This document shows, one piece after another, positions 8,831 to 17,905 of a stretch of DNA of 64,000 nucleotides. The notes beneath the pieces are model-generated. The model had not been told where the DNA came from. It did no database searches and saw only the letters and a program-made list of their open reading frames with translations. Every line of letters begins with the position of its first letter. Positions within the stretch are counted from its first letter, which is position 1. Position numbers and translations under genes: made by a program. This DNA comes from Sutcliffiella rhizosphaerae (GTDB lineage Bacteria > Bacillota > Bacilli > Bacillales > Bacillaceae_I): positions 1 through 64,000 of the forward strand of contig NZ_CAKJTJ010000002.1 in assembly GCF_917563925.1 (NCBI RefSeq), given 5' to 3'.

Positions 8831-9772
8831 TTATACCTTAGGATATTTATTGTAGAAATTATCGAATAAAAAGCCTTTCACATCAGTTTCCGAATAGTAT
8901 TTCAACAAAGTGTTGACTAAATTATGATACTCTTTAAAACTATGTAGATTTTCCACCGTACTACTAATCCCATCAAAATCTGATCCAAATCCTATATTAC
9001 GGAGACCACCAAGACTACAATAGTGTTCCACATGTTTGAGAATATCCGTTATTGTACATTTTTGTGAATCTGTTAGAAATTGCGGGACAAAAGTCACCCC
9101 TATTGCTGCATTTTTTTGTATTAACGCTTTTATTTGGTCATCTAGAAGGTTTCTTGGGTTATTACATATTTTATGGCAATTTGAGTGGGAAGCTATGATA
9201 TAGTCCGCGCTCTCCATTACATCCCAAAATCCTTTTATCGATAAATGCGATACATCTGTCCATACAGAATTTTTATTGTTCTCTTCCACTACACTTTTTC
9301 CGAATTCTGTTAGGCCGGCACCTCTTGTTTCTAGAATTCCATCAGCCACTGCATTGCCATAGTTCCAAGTCAATCCAACTGACGTCACGCCATATCCGTA
9401 AAGCTTTCGAAGACGCGACAAATCAGATCCTATTGCATCGCAACCTTCCAATGTAAGGATGGCACCTATTTCATTTTCCTTCAAACTGTCTATGTCACTT
9501 TTGCTGGTTACTAGTTTCATATTAGAATATCTGTCTAGTATTTTCTTATTAAAAATCGCCACCATTTCTAACGCGACCTGAAAAGCAGACTCTCCCTTAA
9601 TTTTTTCTGGCACATATATGGCAAAACATTGCACTTTAGCATTTCCCTTTTCTAGCCCTTCCCACGTAACATGCAAATGATTATTATCACTAAATGATAC
9701 ATCATCGTTTTCCCACATCTTCCACAATACATCACAATGCCCATCGAATATTTTCAGCTGATTTCCCTCCAT
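8831..9772 (-). CDS. Membrane-dipeptidase (M19) family protein
   Basis: This 313-residue renal-dipeptidase-like metallopeptidase has the HxD zinc motif DGHCD near the N-terminus. It also has a bridging-Glu region (LTLEGCD), the SHLS and ASHSN histidines and GFGSDFDG near the C-terminus. Family members hydrolyse dipeptides at a binuclear zinc site. No signal peptide is visible, so a cytoplasmic location is likely. The frame runs open to 9829, but that extension crosses a terminator hairpin, so I use the ATG at 9772 (MEGNQLKIFDGH). An ATG at 9793 is the alternative. Neither has a strong Shine-Dalgarno. It is a single gene and looks AT-rich compared with its neighbours. Confidence 0.85.
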   Translation of the reverse strand: MEGNQLKIFDGHCDVLWKMWENDDVSFSDNNHLHVTWEGLEKGNAKVQCFAIYVPEKIKGESAFQVALEMVAIFNKKILDRYSNMKLVTSKSDIDSLKENEIGAILTLEGCDAIGSDLSRLRKLYGYGVTSVGLTWNYGNAVADGILETRGAGLTEFGKSVVEENNKNSVWTDVSHLSIKGFWDVMESADYIIASHSNCHKICNNPRNLLDDQIKALIQKNAAIGVTFVPQFLTDSQKCTITDILKHVEHYCSLGGLRNIGFGSDFDGISSTVENLHSFKEYHNLVNTLLKYYSETDVKGFLFDNFYNKYPKV

Positions 9773-9792
9773 TCTTACTTCATCTTTTAACA

Positions 9793-9826
9793 TAAACAAA
9801 CCTGTTTGCAAACTCAAGCAAACAGG
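9793..9826 (-). terminator. Intrinsic terminator downstream of spoVS
   Basis: A perfect 9-bp stem (CCTGTTTGC/GCAAACAGG) is followed on the minus strand by TTTGTTTAT. It lies about 165 nt after spoVS and directly before the dipeptidase start region. Confidence 0.7.
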
Positions 9827-9991
9827 CAAAAAATTTATTTTTTTTATCTTTCTTCGCTATTTACTCGTAATAAATAGCCTGTTGGGCATTTCTTCACACT
9901 ACAATTCAAAAAATACTAAATGCAGGAAAAGAACATCTCCGGAATTACTGATAACATACCCAAAAGCAACTTAATGTACGAAAACAGCCTT

Positions 9992-10252
9992 TTATCTCGG
10001 CTCTACTATAAGCTTAATGGCCGTTCGTTCTTCTCCATCAATCAAAATATCAGTAAAAGCCGGAATACAAATTAAATCTACACCACTTGGTGCAACAAAG
10101 CCTCTGGCAATCGCAACAGCCTTAACAGCCTGATTTAATGCTCCCGCGCCAATTGCCTGAATCTCGGCACCACCACGTTCTCGTAAAACTCCTGCTAAAG
10201 CTCCTGCTACCGAGTTTGGGTTAGACTTGGCTGAAACCTTTAATATTTCCAT
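9992..10252 (-). CDS. spoVS: Stage V sporulation protein S
   Basis: This 86-residue Alba-like nucleic-acid-binding protein is required for sporulation beyond stage V in B. subtilis. It is one of the most conserved proteins here; apart from one or two residues it matches the B. subtilis sequence (MEILKVSAKSNPNSVAGALA onward). I chose the ATG at 10252 because AAGGAGGAG lies just upstream and the length equals the family's 86. The frame is open further upstream, but that part is the leader. It follows ymdB, as in other Bacilli. Confidence 0.97.
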   Translation of the reverse strand: MEILKVSAKSNPNSVAGALAGVLRERGGAEIQAIGAGALNQAVKAVAIARGFVAPSGVDLICIPAFTDILIDGEERTAIKLIVEPR

Positions 10253-10330
10253 TTCTAGCTCCTCCTTAACATTTGCACTATATGATGAAAGATCCATAGG
10301 TGAATGAAATGCAATAATTTCATTCCTACT

Positions 10331-10358
10331 ATATTCAGGAGGAGAGAGATGTATTCCT
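10331..10358 (-). promoter_or_regulatory. SigH-like promoter of spoVS
   Basis: On the minus strand AGGAATA (10352-10358), 15 bp and GAATAT (10331-10336) fit the SigH pattern (RnAGGAWWW, 11-12 bp, RnnGAATWW) apart from the R positions. It lies about 80 bp upstream of the spoVS start. B. subtilis spoVS is known to depend on SigH. Confidence 0.5.
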
Positions 10359-10385
10359 TAACCTATCAGATAAATATCTAAATAT

Positions 10386-11180
10386 TCAATCAAAGAATGG
10401 GTGGTCATCATTAATAATGATTGGCATGATTTTCTTTGCTTTCCCAGTCTTCATATCAACATCAATTAACACTGCATTTAATTGCGCTCTTCCTTCTACA
10501 ACTTCAAACCTTACTGGAAGTGCTGTTATAAAACGCTTAAGAACCGCTTCTTTTTGAACCCCTAATATTCCATCATATGGGCCTGTCATCCCGACATCTG
10601 TCATGTATGCGGTTCCTTCTGGAAGAATACGGTAGTCGCTTGTCTGGACATGCGTGTGTGTACCTACTACTCCTGTTACTCTACCGTCCAAATACCACCC
10701 TATAGCCAGCTTTTCACTTGTTGCTTCTGCGTGAAAGTCAACAAAAATGAAAGGAGTACGCTTTTTGGCTTCTTCAACTAGTTGATCCGCTTTTTCAAAC
10801 GGGCAATCAATCGGAGGTAAAAAGGTCCTACCTTGTAGATTGATAACTGCCAATTCCTTCCCTTCAAAAGGTAAATAAGCAATTCCTTTCCCTGGGTTTG
10901 AACTGGGGAAATTCGCAGGGCGGATCATGTATTTGGCCCCATCAATAAATTCGAAAATTTCACGATTATCCCATGTGTGATTTCCAAGAGTGACAAGATT
11001 TGCGCCAGCTTTTAAGAAGCCTTGATAGATTTTTTCCGTGATTCCTTTTCCCCCTGCAGCATTTTCACCATTCACAATTGTTACGGCAGGGTTATATTTA
11101 CTTTTAAGTTTTGGTAAGTATTCGTCCACCATGCTTCTTCCTGGTGAACCTACTACGTCTCCAACAAATAATATTCTCAA
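10386..11180 (-). CDS. ymdB: YmdB, 2',3'-cyclic-nucleotide phosphodiesterase
   Basis: This 264-residue calcineurin-like metallophosphoesterase (TIGR00282 family) influences biofilm versus motility decisions in B. subtilis. Metal-binding motifs are visible in order: GDVVGSPG near the start, NGEN, GNHTWD, DFHAE and GTHTHVQ. I chose the TTG at 11180 because the protein then begins LRILFVGDVVG as in B. subtilis, with AAAGGA 9 nt upstream. An ATG at 11246 would add 22 residues with no counterpart. It lies between rny and spoVS, matching the rny-ymdB-spoVS order of Bacilli. Confidence 0.94.
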   Translation of the reverse strand: MRILFVGDVVGSPGRSMVDEYLPKLKSKYNPAVTIVNGENAAGGKGITEKIYQGFLKAGANLVTLGNHTWDNREIFEFIDGAKYMIRPANFPSSNPGKGIAYLPFEGKELAVINLQGRTFLPPIDCPFEKADQLVEEAKKRTPFIFVDFHAEATSEKLAIGWYLDGRVTGVVGTHTHVQTSDYRILPEGTAYMTDVGMTGPYDGILGVQKEAVLKRFITALPVRFEVVEGRAQLNAVLIDVDMKTGKAKKIMPIIINDDHPFFD

Positions 11181-11282
11181 TATGATAATTCCTTTCTTGC
11201 GTAGGGTTCTTGTTATTAGTTTTACATATGTATGATTAGGATGCAAATGAACATTTTAGATAAAGTCATTGCATCCCTCCAA

Positions 11283-11312
11283 AAAAAATAAAGCGGTGCA
11301 AGCACCACTTTA
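11283..11312 (-). terminator. Intrinsic terminator of rny
   Basis: The stem AAAGTGGTGC/GCACCGCTTT is followed by ATTTTTTTT on the minus strand. The hairpin begins within the rny stop codon. Confidence 0.88.
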
Positions 11313-12878
11313 TTTTGCATATTCCACAGCTCTCGTTTCACGAATAACCGTCACTTTAATATGTCCTGGATAGTCTAATTCCTCTTCAATCCGCTTTCTG
11401 ATATCTCTTGCTAAACGGTGTGCTTCCAAGTCATCAATTGTATCCGGTTTAACCATAATACGAACTTCACGACCTGCCTGAATGGCAAAGGACTTTTCAA
11501 CACCTTCGTAGCTTTCTGAGATTTCTTCCAGCTTTTCAAGTCTACGGATGTAGTTTTCCAGCGTTTCACTTCTAGCACCAGGTCTTGCGGCAGAAAGTGC
11601 ATCTGATGCAGCAACTAAGACTGCGATAATGGATGTAGGCTCGGAATCACCGTGGTGAGAAGCAATACTATTGATTACAACAGGGTGCTCCTTATACTTA
11701 GTTGCTAGCTCTACACCAATTTCCACATGACTTCCTTCTACTTCATGGTCAACCGCTTTACCAATATCATGTAACAAACCTGCTCTGCGTGCTAATGTCG
11801 CGTCTTCACCTAACTCTGCTGCCATTAAACCAGACAAGAAAGCAACTTCCATCGAATGTTTCAAGACATTTTGACCATAACTTGTGCGGAATTTCAAACG
11901 ACCTAATATCTTAATCAGGTCTGGATGTAGACCGTGTACACCAACCTCAAAAGTTGTCTGCTCTCCCATTTCACGGATGTATTCGTCCACTTCACGTCTT
12001 GATTTTTCAACCATTTCCTCAATGCGTGCAGGATGGATGCGTCCATCTTGTACCAGCTTATCTAATGCGATACGTGCAGTTTCACGTCGGATTGGATCAA
12101 AACCAGATAATATAACCGCTTCTGGAGTATCATCAATAATGAGGTCAATACCTGTCAGAGTTTCAAGCGTCCGAATATTACGTCCTTCACGACCAATAAT
12201 TCGCCCTTTCATCTCATCATTTGGTAAGTTAACGACGGAAACTGTTGTTTCAGCTACATGATCTGCAGCACAACGTTGAACAGCCAAGGAAAGAATTTCT
12301 CTTGCCTTTTTATCCGCGTCTTCCTTCGCTCTGTTTTCACTTTCTTTGACCATAAGAGCAATGTCGTGGGATAATTCGTTTTCAACACGTTCAAGAATGA
12401 TATTCTTCGCTTCATCACGCGTTAACGCAGAAATGCGTTCTAGCTCTTCTTGCTGTTTACGCACCATATCATCCGCTTTGCTTTCTAATTCTTCAATATG
12501 CTGTTGTCTATCGTTTAAAGAATCTTCACGCCTTTCTAATGCTACTTCCCGCTTATCAAGCGATTCATCTTTTCGATCAAGATTCTCCTCTTTTTGCATT
12601 AAACGATTTTCTTGTTTTTGCAGTTCGCTTCTACGGTCCCGAATCTCACGTTCCGCTTCCGTTCGGAGCTTGTGAATTTCGTCCTTTGCTTCTAAAAGGG
12701 CTTCCTTTTTCAGTGACTCTGCTTCTCGCTTTGAATCTTCCACAATTTGATCAGCTACACTTCTGGCGCCATGTATCTTTTGTTCTGCAATGGATTTACG
12801 AACATAAAAGCCAACAACTACACCGACGATTAGGGCAAGCAAAGCGGAGATAATGATTAGCATATAATCTTCCATCAT
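11310..12878 (-). CDS. rny: Ribonuclease Y
   Basis: This 522-residue membrane-anchored endoribonuclease initiates decay of many mRNAs in Bacilli. An N-terminal transmembrane segment (about 5-24) is followed by a long charged coiled coil (about 30-200). Next come a KH domain ([15 protein letters not shown]) and an HD domain with the catalytic LLHDIGKA, then the conserved C-terminus ending VEYAK. Length and sequence match B. subtilis Rny closely. The ATG is preceded by AGAGGAGGTG. A partner specificity factor, RicA, is encoded in the same window. Confidence 0.98.
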   Translation of the reverse strand: MMEDYMLIIISALLALIVGVVVGFYVRKSIAEQKIHGARSVADQIVEDSKREAESLKKEALLEAKDEIHKLRTEAEREIRDRRSELQKQENRLMQKEENLDRKDESLDKREVALERREDSLNDRQQHIEELESKADDMVRKQQEELERISALTRDEAKNIILERVENELSHDIALMVKESENRAKEDADKKAREILSLAVQRCAADHVAETTVSVVNLPNDEMKGRIIGREGRNIRTLETLTGIDLIIDDTPEAVILSGFDPIRRETARIALDKLVQDGRIHPARIEEMVEKSRREVDEYIREMGEQTTFEVGVHGLHPDLIKILGRLKFRTSYGQNVLKHSMEVAFLSGLMAAELGEDATLARRAGLLHDIGKAVDHEVEGSHVEIGVELATKYKEHPVVINSIASHHGDSEPTSIIAVLVAASDALSAARPGARSETLENYIRRLEKLEEISESYEGVEKSFAIQAGREVRIMVKPDTIDDLEAHRLARDIRKRIEEELDYPGHIKVTVIRETRAVEYAK

Positions 12879-13023
12879 TACACCTCCTCTTGCTATGAAC
12901 TTGTTTCTTGCTAGATTTCATTGTCGGCATGTACATTGTACCCGTGTGTATCAATATACAGCTCAAGGGCTTTTGCTTTTTTATAGCTCTAAAATTCTAA
13001 CAATGTGTAAATTATACATACTA

Positions 13024-13052
13024 ATTGTAAATCTGTGAAAAATTATTGTCAA
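13024..13052 (-). promoter_or_regulatory. Putative SigA promoter of rny
   Basis: TTGACA (13047-13052), a 17-bp spacer and TACAAT (13024-13029) on the minus strand give a near-consensus promoter about 145 nt upstream of rny. The 12879-13258 gap otherwise holds only the recA terminator. Confidence 0.65.
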
Positions 13053-13130
13053 GCCTGTCCTAGTAAGGATATGCCCAATATGGGAATGTAAACCTATTTA
13101 TGATTGTCATTCAATTAAGGCGAGGACTCA

Positions 13131-13160
13131 TAAAAGACCCTGTAAAGATATACAGGGTCT
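13131..13160 (-). terminator. Intrinsic terminator of recA
   Basis: A 10-bp stem (AGACCCTGTA/TACAGGGTCT) is followed on the minus strand by TTTTA. It lies about 100 nt after the recA stop. Confidence 0.75.
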
Positions 13161-13258
13161 TAAAAAAGGCTGTTTTGCAAGCTTTGTTGTTTTTGAGAAT
13201 TTTACAAAAAACTCAAAAAAAATGTTGTGCATTCGGTCTTTTTCCACTTTAGAAGTTC

Positions 13259-14302
13259 TTAAAATTCCAATTCTTCTTGGTTGTCCAAATCATCTTCAGG
13301 TGGAGCTGTTACTTCTTTATCCAAACCGTGGTGGTCACGAACTTGTTGGTGAATATCTTTTAATACATCTTTATTTTCTTTTAGGAATTGCTTAGCATTT
13401 TCTCTACCTTGTCCTAATCTTTCTTCATTATAAGAATACCAGGAACCACTTTTTTGAACGATATCCAAATCTGACGCCATATCAATTACTTCGCCTTCTT
13501 TTGATATCCCTTCTCCGTACATAATATCTACCTCTGCAACTTTAAATGGAGGAGCAATTTTATTTTTTACAACTTTAATTTTTGTTTTATTCCCAACAAT
13601 ATCATGGCCTTGCTTTAATTGCTCTGCACGACGAACCTCAAGACGTACAGAAGAATAAAATTTAAGCGCACGCCCACCAGGAGTCGTTTCAGGATTTCCA
13701 AACATAACTCCAACTTTTTCACGGATCTGGTTGATAAAGATGGCAATAGTTTTAGACTTGTTAATGGCACCGGAAAGCTTTCTTAGTGCTTGAGACATTA
13801 ATCGCGCTTGAAGGCCAACGTGGGAATCCCCCATCTCTCCTTCAATCTCTGCTTTTGGTACTAGTGCGGCTACAGAATCAATAACGATAATATCAACCGC
13901 GCCACTTCTAACAAGAGCCTCAGCAATTTCTAAAGCCTGTTCACCAGTATCAGGCTGAGAAAGTAAAAGTTCATCAATATTAACACCTAGCTTTTGAGCA
14001 TAAACTGGATCAAGGGCATGCTCTGCGTCGATAAAAGCAGCCTGTCCACCTTGTTGTTGTACTTCTGCAATCGCATGAAGAGCAACCGTTGTCTTACCGG
14101 AAGATTCAGGTCCATAAATTTCCACTACTCTCCCACGTGGATATCCGCCAGCTCCCAATGCTACGTCTAATGCCAAGGAACCACTTGGCACTGTGGAGAT
14201 TTTACGTTCTGCTTGTTCTCCAAGCTTCATAATGGATCCCTTACCAAATTGTTTTTCTATTTGTTTTAACGCCATATCTAATGCAGCCTTACGATCGCTC
14301 AC
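13259..14302 (-). CDS. recA: Recombinase RecA
   Basis: This 347-residue recombinase forms filaments on ssDNA, performs strand exchange and triggers LexA self-cleavage. Walker A GPESSGKT is at 64-71. The Walker B region ([12 protein letters not shown]) and the L2 loop ([10 protein letters not shown]) are intact, and the tail is acidic ([14 protein letters not shown]). Length equals that of other Bacillus RecA proteins. The promoter upstream carries a LexA box, so it should be induced by DNA damage. A terminator separates it from cinA, so it appears to be transcribed independently. Confidence 0.99.
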   Translation of the reverse strand: MSDRKAALDMALKQIEKQFGKGSIMKLGEQAERKISTVPSGSLALDVALGAGGYPRGRVVEIYGPESSGKTTVALHAIAEVQQQGGQAAFIDAEHALDPVYAQKLGVNIDELLLSQPDTGEQALEIAEALVRSGAVDIIVIDSVAALVPKAEIEGEMGDSHVGLQARLMSQALRKLSGAINKSKTIAIFINQIREKVGVMFGNPETTPGGRALKFYSSVRLEVRRAEQLKQGHDIVGNKTKIKVVKNKIAPPFKVAEVDIMYGEGISKEGEVIDMASDLDIVQKSGSWYSYNEERLGQGRENAKQFLKENKDVLKDIHQQVRDHHGLDKEVTAPPEDDLDNQEELEF

Positions 14303-14362
14303 ACTATTTCCTCCTTCTTATCTATGAAACTAATTTGTATCTTTTATCTATTATCTACTATT

Positions 14363-14391
14363 ACTATACCTTTTTTCATTATCTTTGGCAA
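14363..14391 (-). promoter_or_regulatory. recA SigA promoter
   Basis: TTGCCA (14386-14391), a 17-bp spacer and TATAGT (14363-14368) read on the minus strand, 60 nt upstream of the recA start codon. Confidence 0.75.
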
Positions 14392-14399
14392 CAAAAAAA

Positions 14400-14413
14400 C
14401 GAACATCCATTCG
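14400..14413 (-). promoter_or_regulatory. LexA (SOS) box upstream of recA
   Basis: CGAATGGATGTTCG on the minus strand matches the Bacillus LexA consensus CGAACRNRYGTTCG at all but one specified position. It lies 8 bp upstream of the recA -35 element. Confidence 0.85.
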
Positions 14414-14539
14414 GTTTTTTTGTGTGGCATATTTCCTTTAAAAGAATATTTTCGTATAGAGGAAATATGTTGTTCCTCTATATAAAAGAAATAGAAAAAG
14501 CTTTTTTATTATTTTTTATGTCCTATTTATAAAGTCTGT

Positions 14540-14605
14540 TCCAGACACCGCGTTTTCTTCGGGCATTCTGGGAGCCTCCGTGCCTTCCACTTCCATCACT
14601 TGAGT
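14540..14605. repeat. Decayed, internally deleted copy of the structured repeat
   Basis: About 29 of 40 bases starting at TCCAGACACC align with the core of the copy at 2993-3210 (TTCAGACGCT, CGGGC, GGG, CCTCC). After this the middle is missing and a short right-core remnant (CCTTCCACTTCCATC) follows. No flanking direct repeats could be recognised. The rest of the 14414-14757 stretch shows nothing I can identify. Confidence 0.45.
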
Positions 14606-14760
14606 TTCCTACCTTTTGTGAAAGATAAATTATTCACGTGAGGGGATAATGATCATTTAGGAAACAATCTTTATCAACGTGGCAACTTGTCAAGGAGATG
14701 AACAGCGATGGCTTAAATAAAGCAACAATCAATCCTCATAAAATATCCCCAATGAATCTA

Positions 14761-14796
14761 AAAAGGGGATCGGAATGTGACCATTCTGAGCCCCTT
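14761..14796 (-). terminator. Intrinsic terminator of cinA
   Basis: The stem GGGGCTCAGAATG/CATTCCGATCCCC has one internal mismatch and is followed by TTTTT on the minus strand. It separates cinA from the recA promoter. Confidence 0.85.
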
Positions 14797-14819
14797 TGTC
14801 TACAAAATTATCTCTTCAA

Positions 14820-16067
14820 CTACTTTTTAAACAATTCTTTCAAAAGAAAGTGGCAACCGTATTTCGCTGAGCGTTGTTTAATTCCATCCCTTGTACCTAC
14901 AAGTTGGATTTTATGTACAATTGTTTCTCTATCTGGTAATGCGATACCTATATAAACAGTTCCTACAGGTTGATTATCCATTGTACCTGGACCAGCCACG
15001 CCTGTGAAACTAATCCCTATATCTGTCTTTAATAGTCGCTTCACACCTTCTGCCATTTCCAATGCACATTTACTACTAACAGCACCATCTGTATCAAGTG
15101 TCTGTTTTGAAACACCAAGTACGTTTTCCTTTACATCATTCGTATAGGAGACAACAGCCCCCTCGATTACTTCAGATGCCCCTGGAAAACTTGTCAATCT
15201 TTCAGAAAACAACCCACCAGTAAGACTCTCGGCACTACTCAGTGTGTATTTGGACTGTTGTACTTTTTCAAATACAACTGAGAAGATTGTGTCCTCCTCA
15301 TATCCATAAAAGAACTCACCGACTCTATTCAATATCTGCTCTTCTACCACGTTAATTAAGTGATTAGCTTTATCAATTGAGTGATGTTTAGCAGTTAGTC
15401 TTAACGTTACTTCATTATCGCCAGCAAGCGGGGCAATCGTAGGGTTGGTTTGACTTTCTATTAAATCCAAAATATCTGTCTCAAGCTGCGACTCTCCAAT
15501 TCCAAAAAAGCGCAATACTCTAGAAACAATCTGTTCTTTTACACCAAGTTTATCCAGCAGAAACTCACGACCATAATGATTAAACATTGGTTGAAGCTCC
15601 TTTGGAGGACCTGGTAATAACAAATATGTAAACCCTGCTTCCGTAAGGGCCATTCCTGGGGCCATTCCATAATCATTTGCTAATATTGTAGAGCCTTCCA
15701 AAACTAAAGCTTGTTTTTTGTTATTTTCACTCATTATGCGATTGGTTTTTTGAAAATAGGCCTCGATATTAGCGAGTGCGTCATTATCCATTATAAGATT
15801 TTTATCAAGCATAGTAGCAATGGTCTCTTTTGTAAGATCATCTTTTGTCGGTCCAAGCCCTCCTGTGAGAATAAGGAGGTTTGATCGTTTTTTCGCATTT
15901 GTAATTGCTTCTTGAAGTCTAATTGGATTGTCTCCAACTACTGTATGAAAATAGACATCTATACCGATTTCAGCTAGTTGCTTTGACAAAAACTGAGCGT
16001 TAGTATTACAAATCTGACCTAGTAATAATTCTGAGCCAACTGCTATTATCTCACTTTTCCAAGTCAT
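14820..16067 (-). CDS. cinA: CinA, competence/damage-inducible protein
   Basis: This 415-residue two-domain protein has an N-terminal molybdopterin-binding-like (MoCF) domain, with GSELLLGQ near residue 12 and the [10 protein letters not shown] motif. The C-terminal CinA domain (about 255-415) has SAESLTGGL and GVAGPG and belongs to the nicotinamide-nucleotide amidase/pyrophosphatase family. Length matches B. subtilis CinA (416). In Bacilli it is usually co-expressed with recA during competence. Here a hairpin terminator lies between them. The start has GGGGAG upstream. Confidence 0.95.
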   Translation of the reverse strand: MTWKSEIIAVGSELLLGQICNTNAQFLSKQLAEIGIDVYFHTVVGDNPIRLQEAITNAKKRSNLLILTGGLGPTKDDLTKETIATMLDKNLIMDNDALANIEAYFQKTNRIMSENNKKQALVLEGSTILANDYGMAPGMALTEAGFTYLLLPGPPKELQPMFNHYGREFLLDKLGVKEQIVSRVLRFFGIGESQLETDILDLIESQTNPTIAPLAGDNEVTLRLTAKHHSIDKANHLINVVEEQILNRVGEFFYGYEEDTIFSVVFEKVQQSKYTLSSAESLTGGLFSERLTSFPGASEVIEGAVVSYTNDVKENVLGVSKQTLDTDGAVSSKCALEMAEGVKRLLKTDIGISFTGVAGPGTMDNQPVGTVYIGIALPDRETIVHKIQLVGTRDGIKQRSAKYGCHFLLKELFKK

Positions 16068-16158
16068 TTACTTCTCCCCTTTTTATTAAAAGGCTGTAAT
16101 TACAATGACACATACATGGTAACCCGTAACCTTTTAGCATGATAGCAGAAACAAATTT

Positions 16159-16737
16159 TTACTTTGAATGTAATAATGCATCTTTGTTTTTATAAAAATA
16201 GTCCCATCCAGATACAATAGTGAAAAACATCGCTACCCATAATGCAAGCATATCAAATGGAAATCCTATCCATGCAAATGGTATGTTATGTAATAGTAAT
16301 GCAGATACAGCGATAATTTGAGCCCATGTTTTTATTTTCCCAAGCATGTTTGCTGCCACTACTTCTCCTTCTCCAGCTAACACTAGACGGAGTCCAGTTA
16401 CTGCGAACTCTCTACTGATAATGATAATAACGATCCAAGCAGGGGCAAGATCTAGTTGGACTAATGCAATTAAGGCAGCGGAAACAAGCAATTTATCTGC
16501 GAGCGGGTCTAGAAACTTCCCTAGATTTGTAACAAGGTTCAACTTTCTTGCATAATATCCATCGACCCAATCAGTAATAGAAGCAATTATAAAGATAAAT
16601 GCTGCCAATAAGTGTGTGATGGGGATTTGCACTTCTCCAAGTTCAAAAATTCCAAAATCTAAAGGAGCCAACAATAGGACCATAAAGATAGGAATCAATA
16701 ATATTCTCGAAACTGTAATTTTATTAGGTAAGTTCAC
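16159..16737 (-). CDS. pgsA: CDP-diacylglycerol--glycerol-3-phosphate 3-phosphatidyltransferase
   Basis: This 192-residue integral membrane enzyme makes phosphatidylglycerophosphate, the committed step to phosphatidylglycerol. The CDP-alcohol phosphotransferase signature DxxDGxxARx8GxxxDxxxD is complete (DWVDGYYAR, then GKFLDPLAD). Several hydrophobic segments are visible. I chose the GTG at 16737: GGAGGA lies 6 nt upstream and the protein begins MNLPNKIT as in B. subtilis. ATGs at 16743 and 16773 are less suitable (the first abuts the Shine-Dalgarno). Confidence 0.95.
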   Translation of the reverse strand: MNLPNKITVSRILLIPIFMVLLLAPLDFGIFELGEVQIPITHLLAAFIFIIASITDWVDGYYARKLNLVTNLGKFLDPLADKLLVSAALIALVQLDLAPAWIVIIIISREFAVTGLRLVLAGEGEVVAANMLGKIKTWAQIIAVSALLLHNIPFAWIGFPFDMLALWVAMFFTIVSGWDYFYKNKDALLHSK

Positions 16738-16839
16738 AATCATTCCTCCAGCATTCAAATATTGCTTTTTCACTATACATAAAATATGAAAGTTTGTCTA
16801 ATGATTGACTAGTCCAATAAACTGCATAATGTCAGCCAC

Positions 16840-16946
16840 AGCGCAAGCGCCTTAACCAGCCCCGATAAGCACGAAGTGAGGTGTGGGGAAAATGGGTTTC
16901 ACATTCTTGATAGATTGGTTTATGACCTCGAGGTGCTTGGAATTGC
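16840..16946. repeat. Fragment of a second Bacillus intergenic repeat family
   Basis: The segment contains the strings CAGCGCAAGCGCCTTAACC, AGCCCCGATAAGC and ATGACCTCGAGGTGCT. I remember these, in this order, from a dispersed intergenic repeat of Bacillaceae. Only one copy is seen in this window, so assignment rests on memory. Confidence 0.45.
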
Positions 16947-16983
16947 CCCTAAATAAAAAATATAAACGTTCTTAAATTAGTAC

Positions 16984-17010
16984 AAAAAAAGCCATCATCG
17001 TGATGACTTT
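16984..17010 (-). terminator. Intrinsic terminator after the rodZ-like gene
   Basis: GTCATCA/TGATGGC stem followed by TTTTTTT on the minus strand, immediately after the stop codon. Confidence 0.85.
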
Positions 17011-17885
17011 TATTGTTCTCCATTTGGTAGAAATTTAATAGTGATTCTCTGGGTGGTAACTTGATCTACCGGAAATGGGAATTCAAAGGGCTCCCCGTTG
17101 ATGGTAATTTGTGTGTCAGGGACCCATCCAACATTAAAGACAACTTCTTCTTCGTCTGTAAAATCAAATGACTCAGTGTCACCTTCTGCTAGTTCAGCAC
17201 TAAGGAATGTCTCTCCTGCTGCATTTGAAATACCTACCCATGTACGCCCCGTTGAAGCTAGCTCCACTTCAAATTTATCGGTTTCACTTAGTTCTAGTGT
17301 TGCATTCGATCCGCTTGTTGAAACTTCAGATAAAACACCGCTAGACAATGGTTCATTAGCAGAGTTTTCTTCTGTGTCATCGGGTTGGCCAGATTCTCCT
17401 TCTTGATCATCCTGGTCCTCATTACCTGTATCACCAGTATCTATTAATACTGGTTCTTTATCTGGCTGAGATCCCGGTGAATTCCCTAAACCAACATTTT
17501 GAATGATTACATAAATAATAGCAATAACAGCAATTAAAGCAAGAAACAATAATACTTTTGGAATAAAGTTCCATACCTTCGTGTTTTTGGATGAAGGCAC
17601 TTGCTTTTTCGTTTTCACTCTAGATAAAGGTGGGATTTCCTCCTTTTCATTTGCAGGGATATCATTCGCATATTCCTCGAACATCACATCTGGATCAAGC
17701 CCTACAGCTTCTGAATACTGTCTAATAAAAGCACGAGCATAGAACTGTCCTGGCATTATATCATAGTTACCTTCTTCTACACCTATTAAATATCGTTTCT
17801 GTATTTTAGTTATTGTCTGTAGGTCATCCAATGATAAACCTTTCTCTTCTCTCGTCTGTTTTAATTTATTTCCTAATTCAGTCAC
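17010..17885 (-). CDS. rodZ: RodZ-like (YmfM) helix-turn-helix membrane protein
   Basis: This 291-residue bitopic protein has an N-terminal helix-turn-helix of the RodZ type (about 5-70) and a basic linker. One transmembrane helix follows (about 105-130), then a very acidic Gly/Asp/Glu-rich linker (about 140-185) and a C-terminal DUF4115 beta domain. In rods RodZ links MreB to the elongation machinery. It sits between ymfK and pgsA as in B. subtilis. The start lies 20 nt after ymfK. Confidence 0.88.
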   Translation of the reverse strand: MTELGNKLKQTREEKGLSLDDLQTITKIQKRYLIGVEEGNYDIMPGQFYARAFIRQYSEAVGLDPDVMFEEYANDIPANEKEEIPPLSRVKTKKQVPSSKNTKVWNFIPKVLLFLALIAVIAIIYVIIQNVGLGNSPGSQPDKEPVLIDTGDTGNEDQDDQEGESGQPDDTEENSANEPLSSGVLSEVSTSGSNATLELSETDKFEVELASTGRTWVGISNAAGETFLSAELAEGDTESFDFTDEEEVVFNVGWVPDTQITINGEPFEFPFPVDQVTTQRITIKFLPNGEQ

Positions 17886-17905
17886 TTCTTACACCTTCCA
17901 ACATT

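Noticed and set aside
9773-9829. N-terminal extension of the dipeptidase
   Set aside because: It covers a perfect 9-bp terminator hairpin, so it is unlikely to be coding.
10349-10381. Ten-codon plus-strand frame with a perfect AGGAGGAG site before ATG
   Set aside because: It coincides with the minus-strand SigH-like promoter of spoVS; too short and not supported by any neighbour.
12346-12853. Ser-rich plus-strand frames opposite rny
   Set aside because: Shadows produced by the Glu/Lys-rich coiled coil of RNase Y on the other strand.
14698-14955. 85-residue plus-strand frame between recA and cinA
   Set aside because: It crosses the cinA terminator and the end of cinA; no motif.
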